Below are positions 27,707 to 35,750 of a stretch of DNA of 64,000 bases, piece by piece (the stretch's first letter is position 1; each line of letters opens with the position of its first letter). Origin of the DNA: Moritella sp. 5 (lineage in GTDB: Bacteria; Pseudomonadota; Gammaproteobacteria; Enterobacterales; Moritellaceae); contig NZ_CP056122.1 in NCBI RefSeq assembly GCF_018219455.1, forward strand, positions 2,728,001 to 2,792,000, in the 5' to 3' direction. The notes below the pieces were generated by a model. It ran no database searches, was not told where the DNA came from, and saw only the letters and a program-made list of their open reading frames with translations. A program made the position numbers and the translations under genes.

Positions 27707-28465
27707 TTAATCCACTTTATAAGTACCAGCAGAACTTCCCGACGTGATTGTTACGCTCGCATTCTTCACTCGCTCTCTTACTGTAGCATTTGCAATGGCC
27801 GTTGCTAATTTTTCAGCCATAGCGAACTGGTTATCCAATGAAGTAATAATCGCCTTTTCACCGACGAGTATTTTTAACGCCCCCATAATTTCATTGACCT
27901 GGTTACCGTCTATTTTATTAATGTCGTGCGTAGCAACCTTAGTGTTGCGTTCATGGTAACTTTGCTCACTAGTTTGGGCTTCAACAATCGATTTCTGACT
28001 AGACTGTTTTATTTCACCATCTGTCTGCAGCTGCCAATCGCCATTACGACCAACTAATTTACTACGATGCGATTGCTGCAGACTCACATCTGTTGAACGA
28101 TGGTCGGGTACCAAAGTATGCCAGGGTAAAAGTGACGTGATCACCGGCAATGAATCAAGGCCATCAATATATTGAATCAAGCACTGCATGCCAGGTGTTG
28201 GTTCAACGAACAAACCATGTTCATGCCCCTGCCCTGACGCAATACTTACTTGTTCAAAGACAGCAACGGCTAAGGGCTTACCCGTCACTGCATCTAATAA
28301 TTGAATATCAGCCGCTTTATAGGCGCGGAATGCACTGCTGACACTGGCGCCATTAACCGGCATATCATAAATTTTTTCTATTCGAGCCAATTGCGGTAAG
28401 TGTTTACGCTGTCCTAATTCGGGAAAGTAACGTAATACTAAGCGGCGTATAGCGTTTTTGACCAT
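27707..28465 (-). CDS. Phage baseplate spike-like protein (gpV/Mu gp45-like)
   Basis: The 252-residue protein has an OB-fold-like N-terminal part (LARIEKIYDMPVNGASVSSAFRAY region, then an EPTPGMQCLIQYIDG block) and a C-terminal helical and threonine-rich tail. This is the pattern of phage central-spike and VgrG-like proteins. The gene overlaps the hub-like gene by 28 bp. I recognise the class from context and fold-like pattern, not from a diagnostic motif. It is the last intact tail gene; a 10-codon remnant follows. Confidence 0.6.
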   Translation of the reverse strand: MVKNAIRRLVLRYFPELGQRKHLPQLARIEKIYDMPVNGASVSSAFRAYKAADIQLLDAVTGKPLAVAVFEQVSIASGQGHEHGLFVEPTPGMQCLIQYIDGLDSLPVITSLLPWHTLVPDHRSTDVSLQQSHRSKLVGRNGDWQLQTDGEIKQSSQKSIVEAQTSEQSYHERNTKVATHDINKIDGNQVNEIMGALKILVGEKAIITSLDNQFAMAEKLATAIANATVRERVKNASVTITSGSSAGTYKVD

Positions 28466-29163
28466 CTGATAACCTGCTTATTTCCTGTTAATGTCACTTC
28501 GGTAAGGTAACGGCCATTAAATTTTAGTCCTGGACGTAACTTAGGGATCGCAATTAGCTCACCTTTACTCGAGCTGATTGGTTTGATTGGGTGTTCTGAA
28601 AAATCAGTGATGACCGACTTGGCCCAACCGGAATCATGCCAGCTGCCTACGTATATTTTACCATCGGGGCGTTGCTGGAAAATATAATCCGGTACCTGGT
28701 ATATCTTCCCCAACTGACGTAATACGGATATGCCATCGCCTTGATGATAAAAACAAGGAACCGGCTGATTAAGATAACCTGCATCTGGATAAATAAATTG
28801 AAGACCAGTCAGCGAGAGTTGGTCCAGCACATCTTTCATCGTCGCAAACCGAATGGCCATGTTAGCCGGCAGCGATAATGCACCGAGTAATTCACGACAA
28901 GTCAGATACCAACGATCGGATGATTGATATTTAGATTCAATCACGCCCATGAAATAAGGCTGTAATTTATCGACCCGATAACCAAGGTGTAATTCCACGA
29001 TGCCTTTGGGTTCATGCTCACAAGTAACAACAAAGCTAGCGCGACCAGGACTAAACAAATCAAGCTGCACACTGTTATTGATAATATTACCCACGGGTTC
29101 ACCACCAATGGTTAATACGGTTGTTAATCGTGCCGAATCCTGTTCATTCATCCCTCTATCCAT
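28438..29163 (-). CDS. Phage tail hub protein (gpD / gp27 / Mu gpP-like)
   Basis: The 241-residue protein has features of the tail hub family that includes P2 D, Mu P and the VgrG N-terminus: a beta-rich start (TVLTIGGEPVGNIINNSVQLD), a YFMGVIESK strand and a KDVLDQL-YPDAG-FYHQGDGISVLRQLGKIY segment. It precedes and overlaps the spike-like gene, the order seen in Mu-type baseplate modules. Family assignment is by pattern only. Confidence 0.65.
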   Translation of the reverse strand: MDRGMNEQDSARLTTVLTIGGEPVGNIINNSVQLDLFSPGRASFVVTCEHEPKGIVELHLGYRVDKLQPYFMGVIESKYQSSDRWYLTCRELLGALSLPANMAIRFATMKDVLDQLSLTGLQFIYPDAGYLNQPVPCFYHQGDGISVLRQLGKIYQVPDYIFQQRPDGKIYVGSWHDSGWAKSVITDFSEHPIKPISSSKGELIAIPKLRPGLKFNGRYLTEVTLTGNKQVIRWSKTLYAA

Positions 29164-29166
29164 AAA

Positions 29167-29649
29167 TTAGGGTCCCTCTACATTTTCAAATTGATGTTGC
29201 AGTGAATTATGCCCATCGGTACTTTGCAGGGTAGTATTGTTATTGGCTTCACTATCGATCTGCAGTTGCTCGCGTTCTGATTTGCTCATGACTTCAAGTA
29301 GATCAAAACTGACAACCCATGACTTCACTTCTTCATCTTCGGTCGCACTCATTTCGCCATCAAACTTGGCTTTACGTACTTTGAATGATTCAGCTACATC
29401 ACAATTCACGGTGCGAATTATTCGGGCGCCGTGTTCATCAAGTTCTTTGGCTTTCGATATGAGTTTGGCTAAGTCTGATTTTTCATTGAAAGGTATCTTG
29501 GTCGTCACCGATAAAACGGCAGGTTTAACCCCGTTATCCGATGATAGGGTCAAGGAACCGTAGCCACTTAAGTCTTCACCAGCTAATTTGAAACTGCATT
29601 TTATTTTGGTTTCATAACCTGGTACTTGCCAACCATCGAGCGCTATCAT
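29167..29649 (-). CDS. Probable phage tail/baseplate protein
   Basis: The 160-residue protein begins MIALDGWQVPGYETKIKCSFK and ends in a polar, glutamine- and asparagine-rich tail. I do not recognise a named family with confidence. It lies 3 bp from the hub gene and overlaps the preceding gene by 4 bp, so it belongs to the tail module. The beta-rich character fits a baseplate adaptor. Confidence 0.6.
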   Translation of the reverse strand: MIALDGWQVPGYETKIKCSFKLAGEDLSGYGSLTLSSDNGVKPAVLSVTTKIPFNEKSDLAKLISKAKELDEHGARIIRTVNCDVAESFKVRKAKFDGEMSATEDEEVKSWVVSFDLLEVMSKSEREQLQIDSEANNNTTLQSTDGHNSLQHQFENVEGP

Positions 29650-30236
29650 AAAAACACTTCCTTAATCGGTTCAAGTTCACTGCTATTACCCACAAACGCA
29701 CAAAAAGCCCAATACGCTTTATCATCACCAAGACCTTGTAACTTATCAGCTAAACCTTTCGCTGAATTGGCGCTGATGCTGATGCAATTTAAGCCGGTGT
29801 TAATTGGGTTGAATTCAGTTGCAGTTAAACGCACATTACGCAAACTCTTTAACTGCTTACATTCTGCTAGTGCGCTATCAATATCGCTAATAAGCGCTTG
29901 CCCTTGGTCATTAACCAGTGCTAATGATGTCGCATGATATTGCCGCTTAAGCGCTGGTATCGACCGCTCATCACTCAATACCGTCCACTCTATTGATTGT
30001 TCGGTGCCTTGAGGCCGAGTGAGTTTATCTGCATCTAATGTTGCTAGACTCGCTGCATAACGCGCACTTTCGACAAAGCCGGTTAATGGACAGTAGTCAT
30101 TAATAGCTGCTAATTGCTTGGCTAAGTCATTCGGGTTATCACTGCTAACCCATAAAGACCAGGGCATTAAAAGCCGCTGGTCTGAACTGACGGCTTTCGT
30201 CCTGGATGGCACTTGCCAATAAGGCCGCGCCCTCAA
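29646..30236 (-). CDS. Probable phage tail protein, possibly 5'-truncated
   Basis: The 196-residue frame has no ATG at its beginning. It opens at a TTG (30236) a few bases after GGGAGG, or at an internal ATG at 30167 with a poor ribosome site. The N-terminus RARPYWQVPSRTKAVSSDQ reads like mid-protein sequence. It is the first remaining gene of the tail module, and the genes that should precede it (tape measure and others) are gone, so a deletion may have removed its 5' end. No family is recognised. Confidence 0.5.
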   Translation of the reverse strand: MRARPYWQVPSRTKAVSSDQRLLMPWSLWVSSDNPNDLAKQLAAINDYCPLTGFVESARYAASLATLDADKLTRPQGTEQSIEWTVLSDERSIPALKRQYHATSLALVNDQGQALISDIDSALAECKQLKSLRNVRLTATEFNPINTGLNCISISANSAKGLADKLQGLGDDKAYWAFCAFVGNSSELEPIKEVFL

Positions 30237-30292
30237 AAGCCTCCCGCTAGGAGGCCAAATTCAATGAATCACTACAGATCAATAGGTCATAC

Positions 30293-30592
30293 TCACTGAA
30301 CTCCACAACAGTCCTTTTGTAGGAAATCGATGACTTGCTCTCGAATATCATAATTTGCCACACAGAATAATACGCGTCCTTCTCTACGTTGTGAAATCAG
30401 CCCAGCAGATACCAAACTTGAAATATGATGAGACAGTGTGGAATTAGGTATTTTAATATTGTCACATACCTTTCCAACAGGTGCTCCCTGCGCCCCCGCT
30501 CTCATCACAATTTTGTATATCGCGAGTCGAACTGGATGACCCAATTCTTTGAACGCCTTAGCGATTACCTCAATACTCATATGTACACTCAT
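30293..30592 (-). CDS. arsR: ArsR-family transcriptional regulator
   Basis: A 99-residue winged-helix protein from the start chosen at 30592 (30580 is the alternative) contains KELGHPVRLAIYKIV, the HTH region NSTLSHHISSLVSAGLISQRREGR and a C-terminal DCCG. The paired cysteines are a plausible thiophilic metalloid site. The frame extends upstream to 30724, but that would cover the divergent promoter and begins with non-family sequence. It is divergent from arsP, which it probably represses. Confidence 0.85.
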   Translation of the reverse strand: MSVHMSIEVIAKAFKELGHPVRLAIYKIVMRAGAQGAPVGKVCDNIKIPNSTLSHHISSLVSAGLISQRREGRVLFCVANYDIREQVIDFLQKDCCGVQ

Positions 30593-30630
30593 CAATATGT
30601 AAACCTGTCTATTATAATACCACAAGGTTA

Positions 30631-30706
30631 TTTCGATAAACATGGAAATAAAGTTGACAGTGCTTTTTAAGATCGGTATATTACAACTATTCCAGAAACA
30701 TCGAAA
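30631..30706. promoter_or_regulatory. Inverted repeat flanking the arsP promoter
   Basis: TTTCGATAAACATGGAA (30631-30647) and TTCCAGAAACATCGAAA (30690-30706) are imperfect inverted copies on either side of the arsP promoter. This is a plausible ArsR operator pair. Confidence 0.45.
30654..30682 (+). promoter_or_regulatory. Sigma-70 promoter of arsP
   Basis: TTGACA at 30654-30659 and TATATT at 30677-30682 are separated by exactly 17 bp. The -35 is a perfect match and the -10 is one base off TATAAT. Confidence 0.75.
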
Positions 30707-30729
30707 TGAAGAAGCGAAAGGCACTTATT

Positions 30730-31647
30730 ATGATAAACATTACACAAGACATGGTCATGGACACGTTAGGTATGTTCGCATTCTTAGCCGTTGAATTAAC
30801 AATTTTGTTTTTAGTGATTAGTTACATTGTTGGGATACTACAAGAGTATATTCCGCCATCAAAAATCCAAAGTATTCTAAGCGGTAAAAACGGTAGAGGT
30901 TACATTGTTGCAGGTTTACTTGGTGCGATTACACCGTTCTGTTCATGCTCTACGATTCCTTTTCTTAAAGGGCTGTTAAGAGCGAAAGCGGGATTTGGTA
31001 CCATGATGGTATTCTTGTTCGCAAGTCCACTGTTAAACCCGATCATTATTGGTTTGTTTGCCGTAACGTTCGGCCTCGAAGTAACTGTTTTCTACTTTGT
31101 GATAGCAATGGGTGTATCGGTTGTAGCTGGTTACACATTAGAAAAACTAGGTTTTGAAAAATATGTTAGAGCTGAAGCCTACATGACGCCAGAAGCAAAA
31201 GGTTGCGCAACAGCCTGTGGTGGTAAAAAAGCACCGGTGAGCAAATGGATGCGTATTTGGAACACGACTTGGGTTGATTTCAAAAAAGTAGTCCCGTATT
31301 TAGTCGGTGGTATTGCACTTGGCTCAATGATTTACGGCTTTATGCCAACTGAATTTGTAGCAAGTGTGGCGAGTGCAGACAACCCATTTGCTATCCCAGT
31401 TGCAGCGGTAATCGGTATTCCACTTTATATTAGAGCTGAAGCTGTTATCCCTCTAAGTGCAGCATTAGCAGCAAAAGGCATGGGACTTGGCGCGGTAATG
31501 GCATTGATTATTGGTAGTGCAGGTGCAAGTTTAACAGAAGTTATTTTACTTAAATCTATCTTCAAAAACCAAATGATTGCAGCGTTCTTATTTGTAATCC
31601 TGAGCATGGCAATTGGCGCAGGTTTCCTATACGAATTCATTTTCTAA
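30730..31647 (+). CDS. arsP: ArsP-type organoarsenical efflux permease (DUF318)
   Basis: A 305-residue membrane protein has about eight hydrophobic spans, the conserved FCSCSTIPF motif in the first half and a cytoplasmic loop with GCATACGG cysteines. This is the DUF318/PF03773 permease family that includes ArsP, which exports trivalent organoarsenicals. An adjacent ArsR supports a metalloid role, but the substrate is inference. I chose the ATG at 30730, preceded by AAAGG; the frame to 30706 adds eight residues and overlaps the operator. A terminator follows at 31676. Confidence 0.82.
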   Translation: MINITQDMVMDTLGMFAFLAVELTILFLVISYIVGILQEYIPPSKIQSILSGKNGRGYIVAGLLGAITPFCSCSTIPFLKGLLRAKAGFGTMMVFLFASPLLNPIIIGLFAVTFGLEVTVFYFVIAMGVSVVAGYTLEKLGFEKYVRAEAYMTPEAKGCATACGGKKAPVSKWMRIWNTTWVDFKKVVPYLVGGIALGSMIYGFMPTEFVASVASADNPFAIPVAAVIGIPLYIRAEAVIPLSAALAAKGMGLGAVMALIIGSAGASLTEVILLKSIFKNQMIAAFLFVILSMAIGAGFLYEFIF

Positions 31648-31675
31648 GTCTAAGGAAAGTATCGAAGTAAAATTA

Positions 31676-31703
31676 AAAAGGCCGCACAGAGTGTGGCCTT
31701 TTA
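31676..31703 (+). terminator. Terminator after arsP
   Basis: AAAAGGCCGCAC (31676-31687) pairs with GTGTGGCCTTTT (31691-31702) with one G-T pair and a 3-nt loop. Confidence 0.8.
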
Positions 31704-31763
31704 TCGTTCTCAATGTGTTGTTTTACACCTATAAAATCATACATTTATTTAAGGAATTACCAC

Positions 31764-31905
31764 ATGGAAAAAGTCATCATTATCGGCACTGGGCAAGTGT
31801 AGTGGAATAGTGAATTTGGCCACAAACTAAAAGGCTAAAATCACTGCGTATAACGCATGTTATGTAAGATCAGATCGTGAGAATGGTTCGCTACGTGAAA
31901 TCTAG
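31764..31905 (+). pseudogene. Remnant of a nucleotide-binding oxidoreductase gene
   Basis: An ATG with AAGGAA upstream opens MEKVIIIGTGQV, the start of a Rossmann beta-alpha unit, and stops at TAG (31800-31802). Another frame further on reads KAKITAYNACYVRSDRENG and stops at 31903-31905. Together they look like pieces of a FAD/NAD-binding protein broken by frameshift and deletion. Such genes often accompany ars modules. The rest of 31906-32312 holds an 8-bp hairpin (31886-31910), the triple repeat at 32206 and no gene I can support. Confidence 0.4.
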
Positions 31906-32205
31906 CGAACTAACACCCACCAAGAATTATTCCAGGCGCGTAGCTGACGGCCATCAAACATCCCAATGAGATATTCCGTTGTCACAACATTAAGTATTAC
32001 CTAGTAATATTTATTACCATTACTTAACCCGATCATCGTTATGCGCATTATCACTATTTATGTTCAATAGGTCGTGTATGGATTTTTATCCAAATAAAAA
32101 ATCCAATTAGGAAGCTTATTTCAATAAATATCCACATGGTTAAAAATTTTAAACGTAGATAATATTACGTAAATCATGTCGATTTTGTTTACAAATTTAA
32201 CATTT

Positions 32206-32235
32206 AAGCCTTTCTAAGCCTTTCTAAGCCTTTCT
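32206..32235. repeat. Three tandem copies of AAGCCTTTCT
   Basis: Perfect 10-bp units lie at 32206, 32216 and 32226, about 80 bp upstream of the thioester-domain gene. Copy number may vary by slippage and shift promoter spacing. Confidence 0.8.
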
Positions 32236-32312
32236 ATTTTAACAACACTTTTCACTTGGTACGCAAAGTGCTTAATAAGTATGATTGTCACAATCCTATA
32301 AGGCGTTTTTTT

Positions 32313-32996
32313 ATGAAAATCCTATATAAATTAATTTTCATTTCTAGTCTAATCATGTCAACTAACCAAGTCAGCGCAACTACAATTTCAGCAACTTTGA
32401 ATGGTTGGGAAAATGACTGGAATGAAGGCGCACTATTCTCTTTCAATGGGGGTTATGGTACTACATCTGGAGGGTTGTTTAATTTTACCAATAATACGAC
32501 ATCATCAGATTTTTTGGCGTTCTGCATTGAGATAAATGAGCCAATTGGAATAGGAGATACCGTAGATTATACTATTTACCCAGCCACAGACCCCCTACCT
32601 TTGGGTACCGGCTCTGAGGTGGCTGATTACATAGGTCGTCTTTATACAAATGCATATAGCAACGTCACGGATGAGGCAACCGCGGCTGCATTTCAGTTTG
32701 CACTTTGGGAGATAATGCATGAAGACTACAATACCAACGGCTTCGATTTATCTACTGGTGACTTTCAGATGGTACAGATAATTCCAAGTGGAATACTTAC
32801 AGCTGAAAACTACCTCAATTCTTTAGGGTCATGGAGTAATGACGTCATAGTTGATGTTTATCGTAACGATGGACATCAAGACTTATTGCAAGTATACCCA
32901 GAACCACCACCTATTAATGTAAATGAACCTTTTAGTTTGTCTCTACTCGGGTTTGGATTAATGGGTTTGGCATTAAAGTTAAAACGTAAGCAATAA
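32313..32996 (+). CDS. Secreted thioester-domain protein with PEP-CTERM-like tail
   Basis: A 227-residue protein has a signal peptide ending near QVSA (about residue 22). Its body holds C71 in FLAFCIEINEP and Q128 in AAFQFALWEI, the Cys and Gln pattern of thioester domains that can form an internal isopeptide-like thioester and bind host or surface amines. The C-terminus (EPFSLSLLGFGLMGLALKLKRKQ in outline: EP, hydrophobic helix, basic end) resembles PEP-CTERM sorting signals. I chose the ATG at 32313 because the longer frame puts 19 residues before the signal peptide. No exosortase gene is in the window. Confidence 0.72.
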   Translation: MKILYKLIFISSLIMSTNQVSATTISATLNGWENDWNEGALFSFNGGYGTTSGGLFNFTNNTTSSDFLAFCIEINEPIGIGDTVDYTIYPATDPLPLGTGSEVADYIGRLYTNAYSNVTDEATAAAFQFALWEIMHEDYNTNGFDLSTGDFQMVQIIPSGILTAENYLNSLGSWSNDVIVDVYRNDGHQDLLQVYPEPPPINVNEPFSLSLLGFGLMGLALKLKRKQ

Positions 32997-33445
32997 ACAT
33001 AGGTCACCTTCGCAGTAACGAACACTCTGTAAATTTAACTATTCATAATAGGCATAAGCGGTATCTCCCTGCTTGTGCCTCCAAACAAACCACTTAAATA
33101 CCTCTAACTAGGTGGCAATGTTAACTATTCCACTTCAAATGTTCGACAAGGTAAGTAAGGAATACTGTCGAAATAATTTACATAAATTCAAGTTATAATT
33201 CTTTAGATATGTAACAGATTGAATATGAATAAATATTAAAGTTGATGTGAAATGTGCTTCAAACCGAATAGATGTACTTTTAAGGAGATAACCATGATAA
33301 AGCTTATAGTTAGTTAAAAGCCAAACCATTATATGGAGTATAAGCACTATTTCTAAATTGGTACTTCAGACTCGTTAATTTGTAAATAATTGTAATACCC
33401 TTTTAGGGTGGATAATTTCATTCACTACAAATTAAAGGTGACAGG

Positions 33446-33706
33446 ATGTCTTTTGATACGAGATTACGCGCTATTATTCAAGAAGAGCGATATAGTAACA
33501 AACAACTCGCTAATGCGTTACGTTTTAATCTATCCGCAACAGCGAACTATGTTACTGGACATAAGGAACCATGCTGCCAATTTTTAATGCAATTTAGCCA
33601 GCATGACTGTTTAAAAAAATACACGATATGGCTATTAACCGGAAATGTTGAGCCACGTTCAGGTCAAGTTTGTCCGGTTTTCTCAACTCAAGAGCCATGC
33701 GTTTAA
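33446..33706 (+). CDS. P2 C-like immunity repressor
   Basis: An 86-residue protein has an N-terminal helix-turn-helix (NKQLANALRFNLSATANYVTG) and a second half, KKYTIWLLTGNVEPRSGQVCP, that lines up with the end of the phage P2 C repressor as I remember it. It lies directly upstream of int in the same direction, the C-int order of P2. A hairpin ACCCT-TTT-AGGGT (about 33398-33410) lies about 35 bp upstream and could be an operator. No divergent cox gene is visible in 32997-33445, a 449-bp gap in which I see nothing else. Confidence 0.7.
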   Translation: MSFDTRLRAIIQEERYSNKQLANALRFNLSATANYVTGHKEPCCQFLMQFSQHDCLKKYTIWLLTGNVEPRSGQVCPVFSTQEPCV

Positions 33707-33777
33707 ATCAAAAGGAGGTGGACTCAACTACAATAAAAACGTTAGCAATACAATTCTACCCTGGGGAGGACAACTAG

Positions 33778-34746
33778 ATGTCTATTAAATCTATTCCTAA
33801 CGGGTATGAGGTCGATTGTCGTCCGCAAGGACGAAGTGGTAAACGATACAGAAAAAAGTTTAAAACGAAAGGCGAAGCGCAACAGTATGAACGCTGGTTA
33901 TTATCAACTCAGAACCAAAAAGGCTGGGTAGAGAAATCAGCAGACAAGCGGCCGTTACGCGATTTAATTGATCTTTGGTATCACTACCATGGACAACAGT
34001 TAAAGCGCCCTGAAAAAGAGCTAAAACACCTGTTATCTATTGATAAAGACTTAGGGCATCCAAGGGCTGACCAGGTAACTAAACAGCGCGTTATGCAATT
34101 CCGAGCCGACAAAATGGCTATCGGGAATAAAGCAACAACGATCAATAGGAGCCAAGTCAGGCTAAGTGGTGTTTTTACTGTATTGATAAAAGCTGGTGAG
34201 TTTCATAACGAACACCCATTAAAAGGGATCGGCAAACTCAAGATACGCGCAACTGAAATGGGTTTTTTGAATAAAAAAGAAATCATTCAGTTGCTGGATA
34301 ATCTTGATGGCGATGAACTTAATATTGCTAAGTTGTGTTTATCGACAGGTGCGCGTTGGAGTGAAGCAGCAGAACTACGGGGAAACGATATTATTCATGG
34401 GCGAGTTACATTCAATGATACCAAAAATGGTAAAAACAGAACTGTACCTATAACGCCAGAATTAATGAATGAGATCTACAATGGAAAAACAGGTCGGTTG
34501 TTTAATGGTTCATACATGGAGTTTTACGATGTGTTGAAAGCGCAGGGCTTTGATTTACCTAAAGGTCAGGCAACGCATGTTTTACGACATACTTTTGCGA
34601 GTCATTTTATGATGAACGGGGGCAATATTTTAACGTTGCAAAAAATCCTAGGTCATTCAACGATTATGCAAACAATGACTTATGCTCACCTTGCTCCGGA
34701 TTATTTGAATGAAGCAATGACGCTAAACCCAATGTCCACATTGTGA
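33778..34746 (+). CDS. int: P2-family tyrosine recombinase (integrase)
   Basis: The 322-residue protein aligns along its length with P2 Int in memory: an N-terminal arm-binding part (GYEVDCRPQGRSGKRYRKKF), then LCLSTGARWSEAAEL with the first catalytic Arg, a KNGKNRTVPI lysine region, HVLRHTFASHFMMNGG with the His-x-x-Arg box, LGHS, and the nucleophilic Tyr in TYAHLAPDY. All catalytic residues are present. A GGGGAGG ribosome site precedes the ATG. It ends 61 bp from the proposed attR core and should be able to excise the element if an excisionase is supplied. Confidence 0.93.
   Translation: MSIKSIPNGYEVDCRPQGRSGKRYRKKFKTKGEAQQYERWLLSTQNQKGWVEKSADKRPLRDLIDLWYHYHGQQLKRPEKELKHLLSIDKDLGHPRADQVTKQRVMQFRADKMAIGNKATTINRSQVRLSGVFTVLIKAGEFHNEHPLKGIGKLKIRATEMGFLNKKEIIQLLDNLDGDELNIAKLCLSTGARWSEAAELRGNDIIHGRVTFNDTKNGKNRTVPITPELMNEIYNGKTGRLFNGSYMEFYDVLKAQGFDLPKGQATHVLRHTFASHFMMNGGNILTLQKILGHSTIMQTMTYAHLAPDYLNEAMTLNPMSTL
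34733..34742. repeat. TGTCCACATT, candidate right-arm integrase site
   Basis: This segment at the end of int resembles the GACCACATGT repeats near attL. Its reverse complement, AATGTGGACA, resembles the P2 Int arm-site motif as I recall it. The distance to the right core (65 bp) mirrors that on the left (59 bp). Confidence 0.4.
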
Positions 34747-34807
34747 CCAAACTCGTAGTATATGATACATATCGCAGTATCAATACAAACAGTTAAACCT
34801 ATGTTTT

Positions 34808-34823
34808 AAATAAAAAAACCACC
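34808..34823. other. Proposed right attachment core (attR)
   Basis: An exact copy of the left 16-bp core. It forms the T-tract and most of one arm of the sucD terminator. Confidence 0.55.
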
Positions 34824-34857
34824 TTAGAACAACTTGTAGTAAGTCGCCCGAAGGTGG
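34812..34857 (-). terminator. Terminator of sdhCDAB-sucABCD operon
   Basis: AAGGTGG (34851-34857) and CCACCTT (34819-34825) pair across a 25-nt loop. On the minus strand the stem is followed by a T7 tract. It lies 23 bp after the sucD stop. Confidence 0.75.
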
Positions 34858-34880
34858 CTTTATTTTAAAAGAAACAGGTA

Positions 34881-35750
34881 TTAACCTAATTTAGCACGTA
34901 AAGCAGAACCAATATCAGCAAGTGAACGTACCGTTGCTACACCAGCATCTTCCAGTGCTGCAAATTTCTCGTCTGCAGTACCTTTACCGCCAGCAATAAT
35001 TGCCCCAGCATGGCCCATACGCTTACCTGCTGGCGCTGTAACGCCAGCAATGTAAGAAACGACAGGTTTAGTTACATTCGCTTTAATATAAGCTGCTGCT
35101 TCTTCTTCTGCCGTACCACCAATTTCACCAATCATAACGATTGCTTCAGTTTGTGGATCATTTTCGAATAATTCAAGTACGTCAATAAAGTTTGTACCTG
35201 GGATCGGATCACCACCGATACCAACACATGTTGATTGACCGTAACCTTCATCAGTTGTTTGTTTTACTGCTTCGTACGTAAGCGTACCAGAGCGTGAAAC
35301 AATACCAATTTTACCCGGCTTGTGAATGTGACCAGGCATAATACCAATCTTACATTCACCAGGAGTAATAACACCTGGACAGTTAGGACCGATCATACGC
35401 ACATTTTCTTGATCAAGTTTAACTTTAACTTCGATCATATCAACAGTAGGAATACCTTCTGTGATACAAACGATAAGTTCGATACCAGCATCAATTGCTT
35501 CTAGAATCGCATCTTTACAGAACGGAGCAGGTACATAAATAACAGAAGCTGTTGCGCCTGTTGTTTCTACTGCATCACGTACTGTGTTAAATACAGGTAA
35601 ACCTAAATGTGTAGTGCCACCTTTACCAGGAGAAACACCACCAACCATTTGAGTTCCGTAATCAATAGCTTGCTCTGAGTGGAAAGTACCTTGACCACCA
35701 GTGAAACCTTGGCAGATCACTTTCGTATCTTTATTAATTAAAACGCTCAT
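34881..35750 (-). CDS. sucD: Succinyl-CoA synthetase alpha subunit
   Basis: The 289-residue protein equals the E. coli SucD length. It has the CoA-binding [13 protein letters not shown] start, the [13 protein letters not shown] segment and the phosphorylated active-site histidine in RMGHAGAII near residue 247. With SucC it converts succinyl-CoA to succinate with ATP or GTP formation. It follows sucC with no gap and is the last gene of the TCA operon. Confidence 0.97.
   Translation of the reverse strand: MSVLINKDTKVICQGFTGGQGTFHSEQAIDYGTQMVGGVSPGKGGTTHLGLPVFNTVRDAVETTGATASVIYVPAPFCKDAILEAIDAGIELIVCITEGIPTVDMIEVKVKLDQENVRMIGPNCPGVITPGECKIGIMPGHIHKPGKIGIVSRSGTLTYEAVKQTTDEGYGQSTCVGIGGDPIPGTNFIDVLELFENDPQTEAIVMIGEIGGTAEEEAAAYIKANVTKPVVSYIAGVTAPAGKRMGHAGAIIAGGKGTADEKFAALEDAGVATVRSLADIGSALRAKLG

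Larger units (their letters stand above)
27387..34823. mobile_element. Decayed P2-type integrative element with accessory cargo
   Basis: The limits are two exact 16-bp copies of AAATAAAAAAACCACC at 27387-27402 and 34808-34823. Inside are outward-facing tail/baseplate genes at the left end, cargo genes in the middle (ArsR, ArsP, a broken oxidoreductase, a thioester-domain protein), and a P2 C-like repressor followed by P2-like integrase at the right end, with int next to the junction as expected. Capsid, terminase, replication, cox and most tail genes are missing, so it cannot form particles. Boundaries are inferred from repeats and gene content. Confidence 0.7.

Noticed and set aside
27707-30236. 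Assigning the tail genes as P2 T, U and D
   Set aside because: The hub-then-spike order and protein sizes fit Mu-type baseplate modules better; only class-level names are given.
32206-32235. CRISPR array
   Set aside because: Units are 10 bp, directly adjacent and without spacers; no cas genes are near.
33135-33347. 70-aa minus-strand frame where P2 cox would lie
   Set aside because: Its hydrophobic, Leu/Tyr-rich sequence does not look like a Cox DNA-binding protein and no good ribosome site precedes it.
27387-34823. Treating the 16-bp repeat as proof of att sites
   Set aside because: It includes an A7 run and terminator-like sequence that could recur by chance. It is kept as a hypothesis because gene content, int position and the CCACAT repeats agree.
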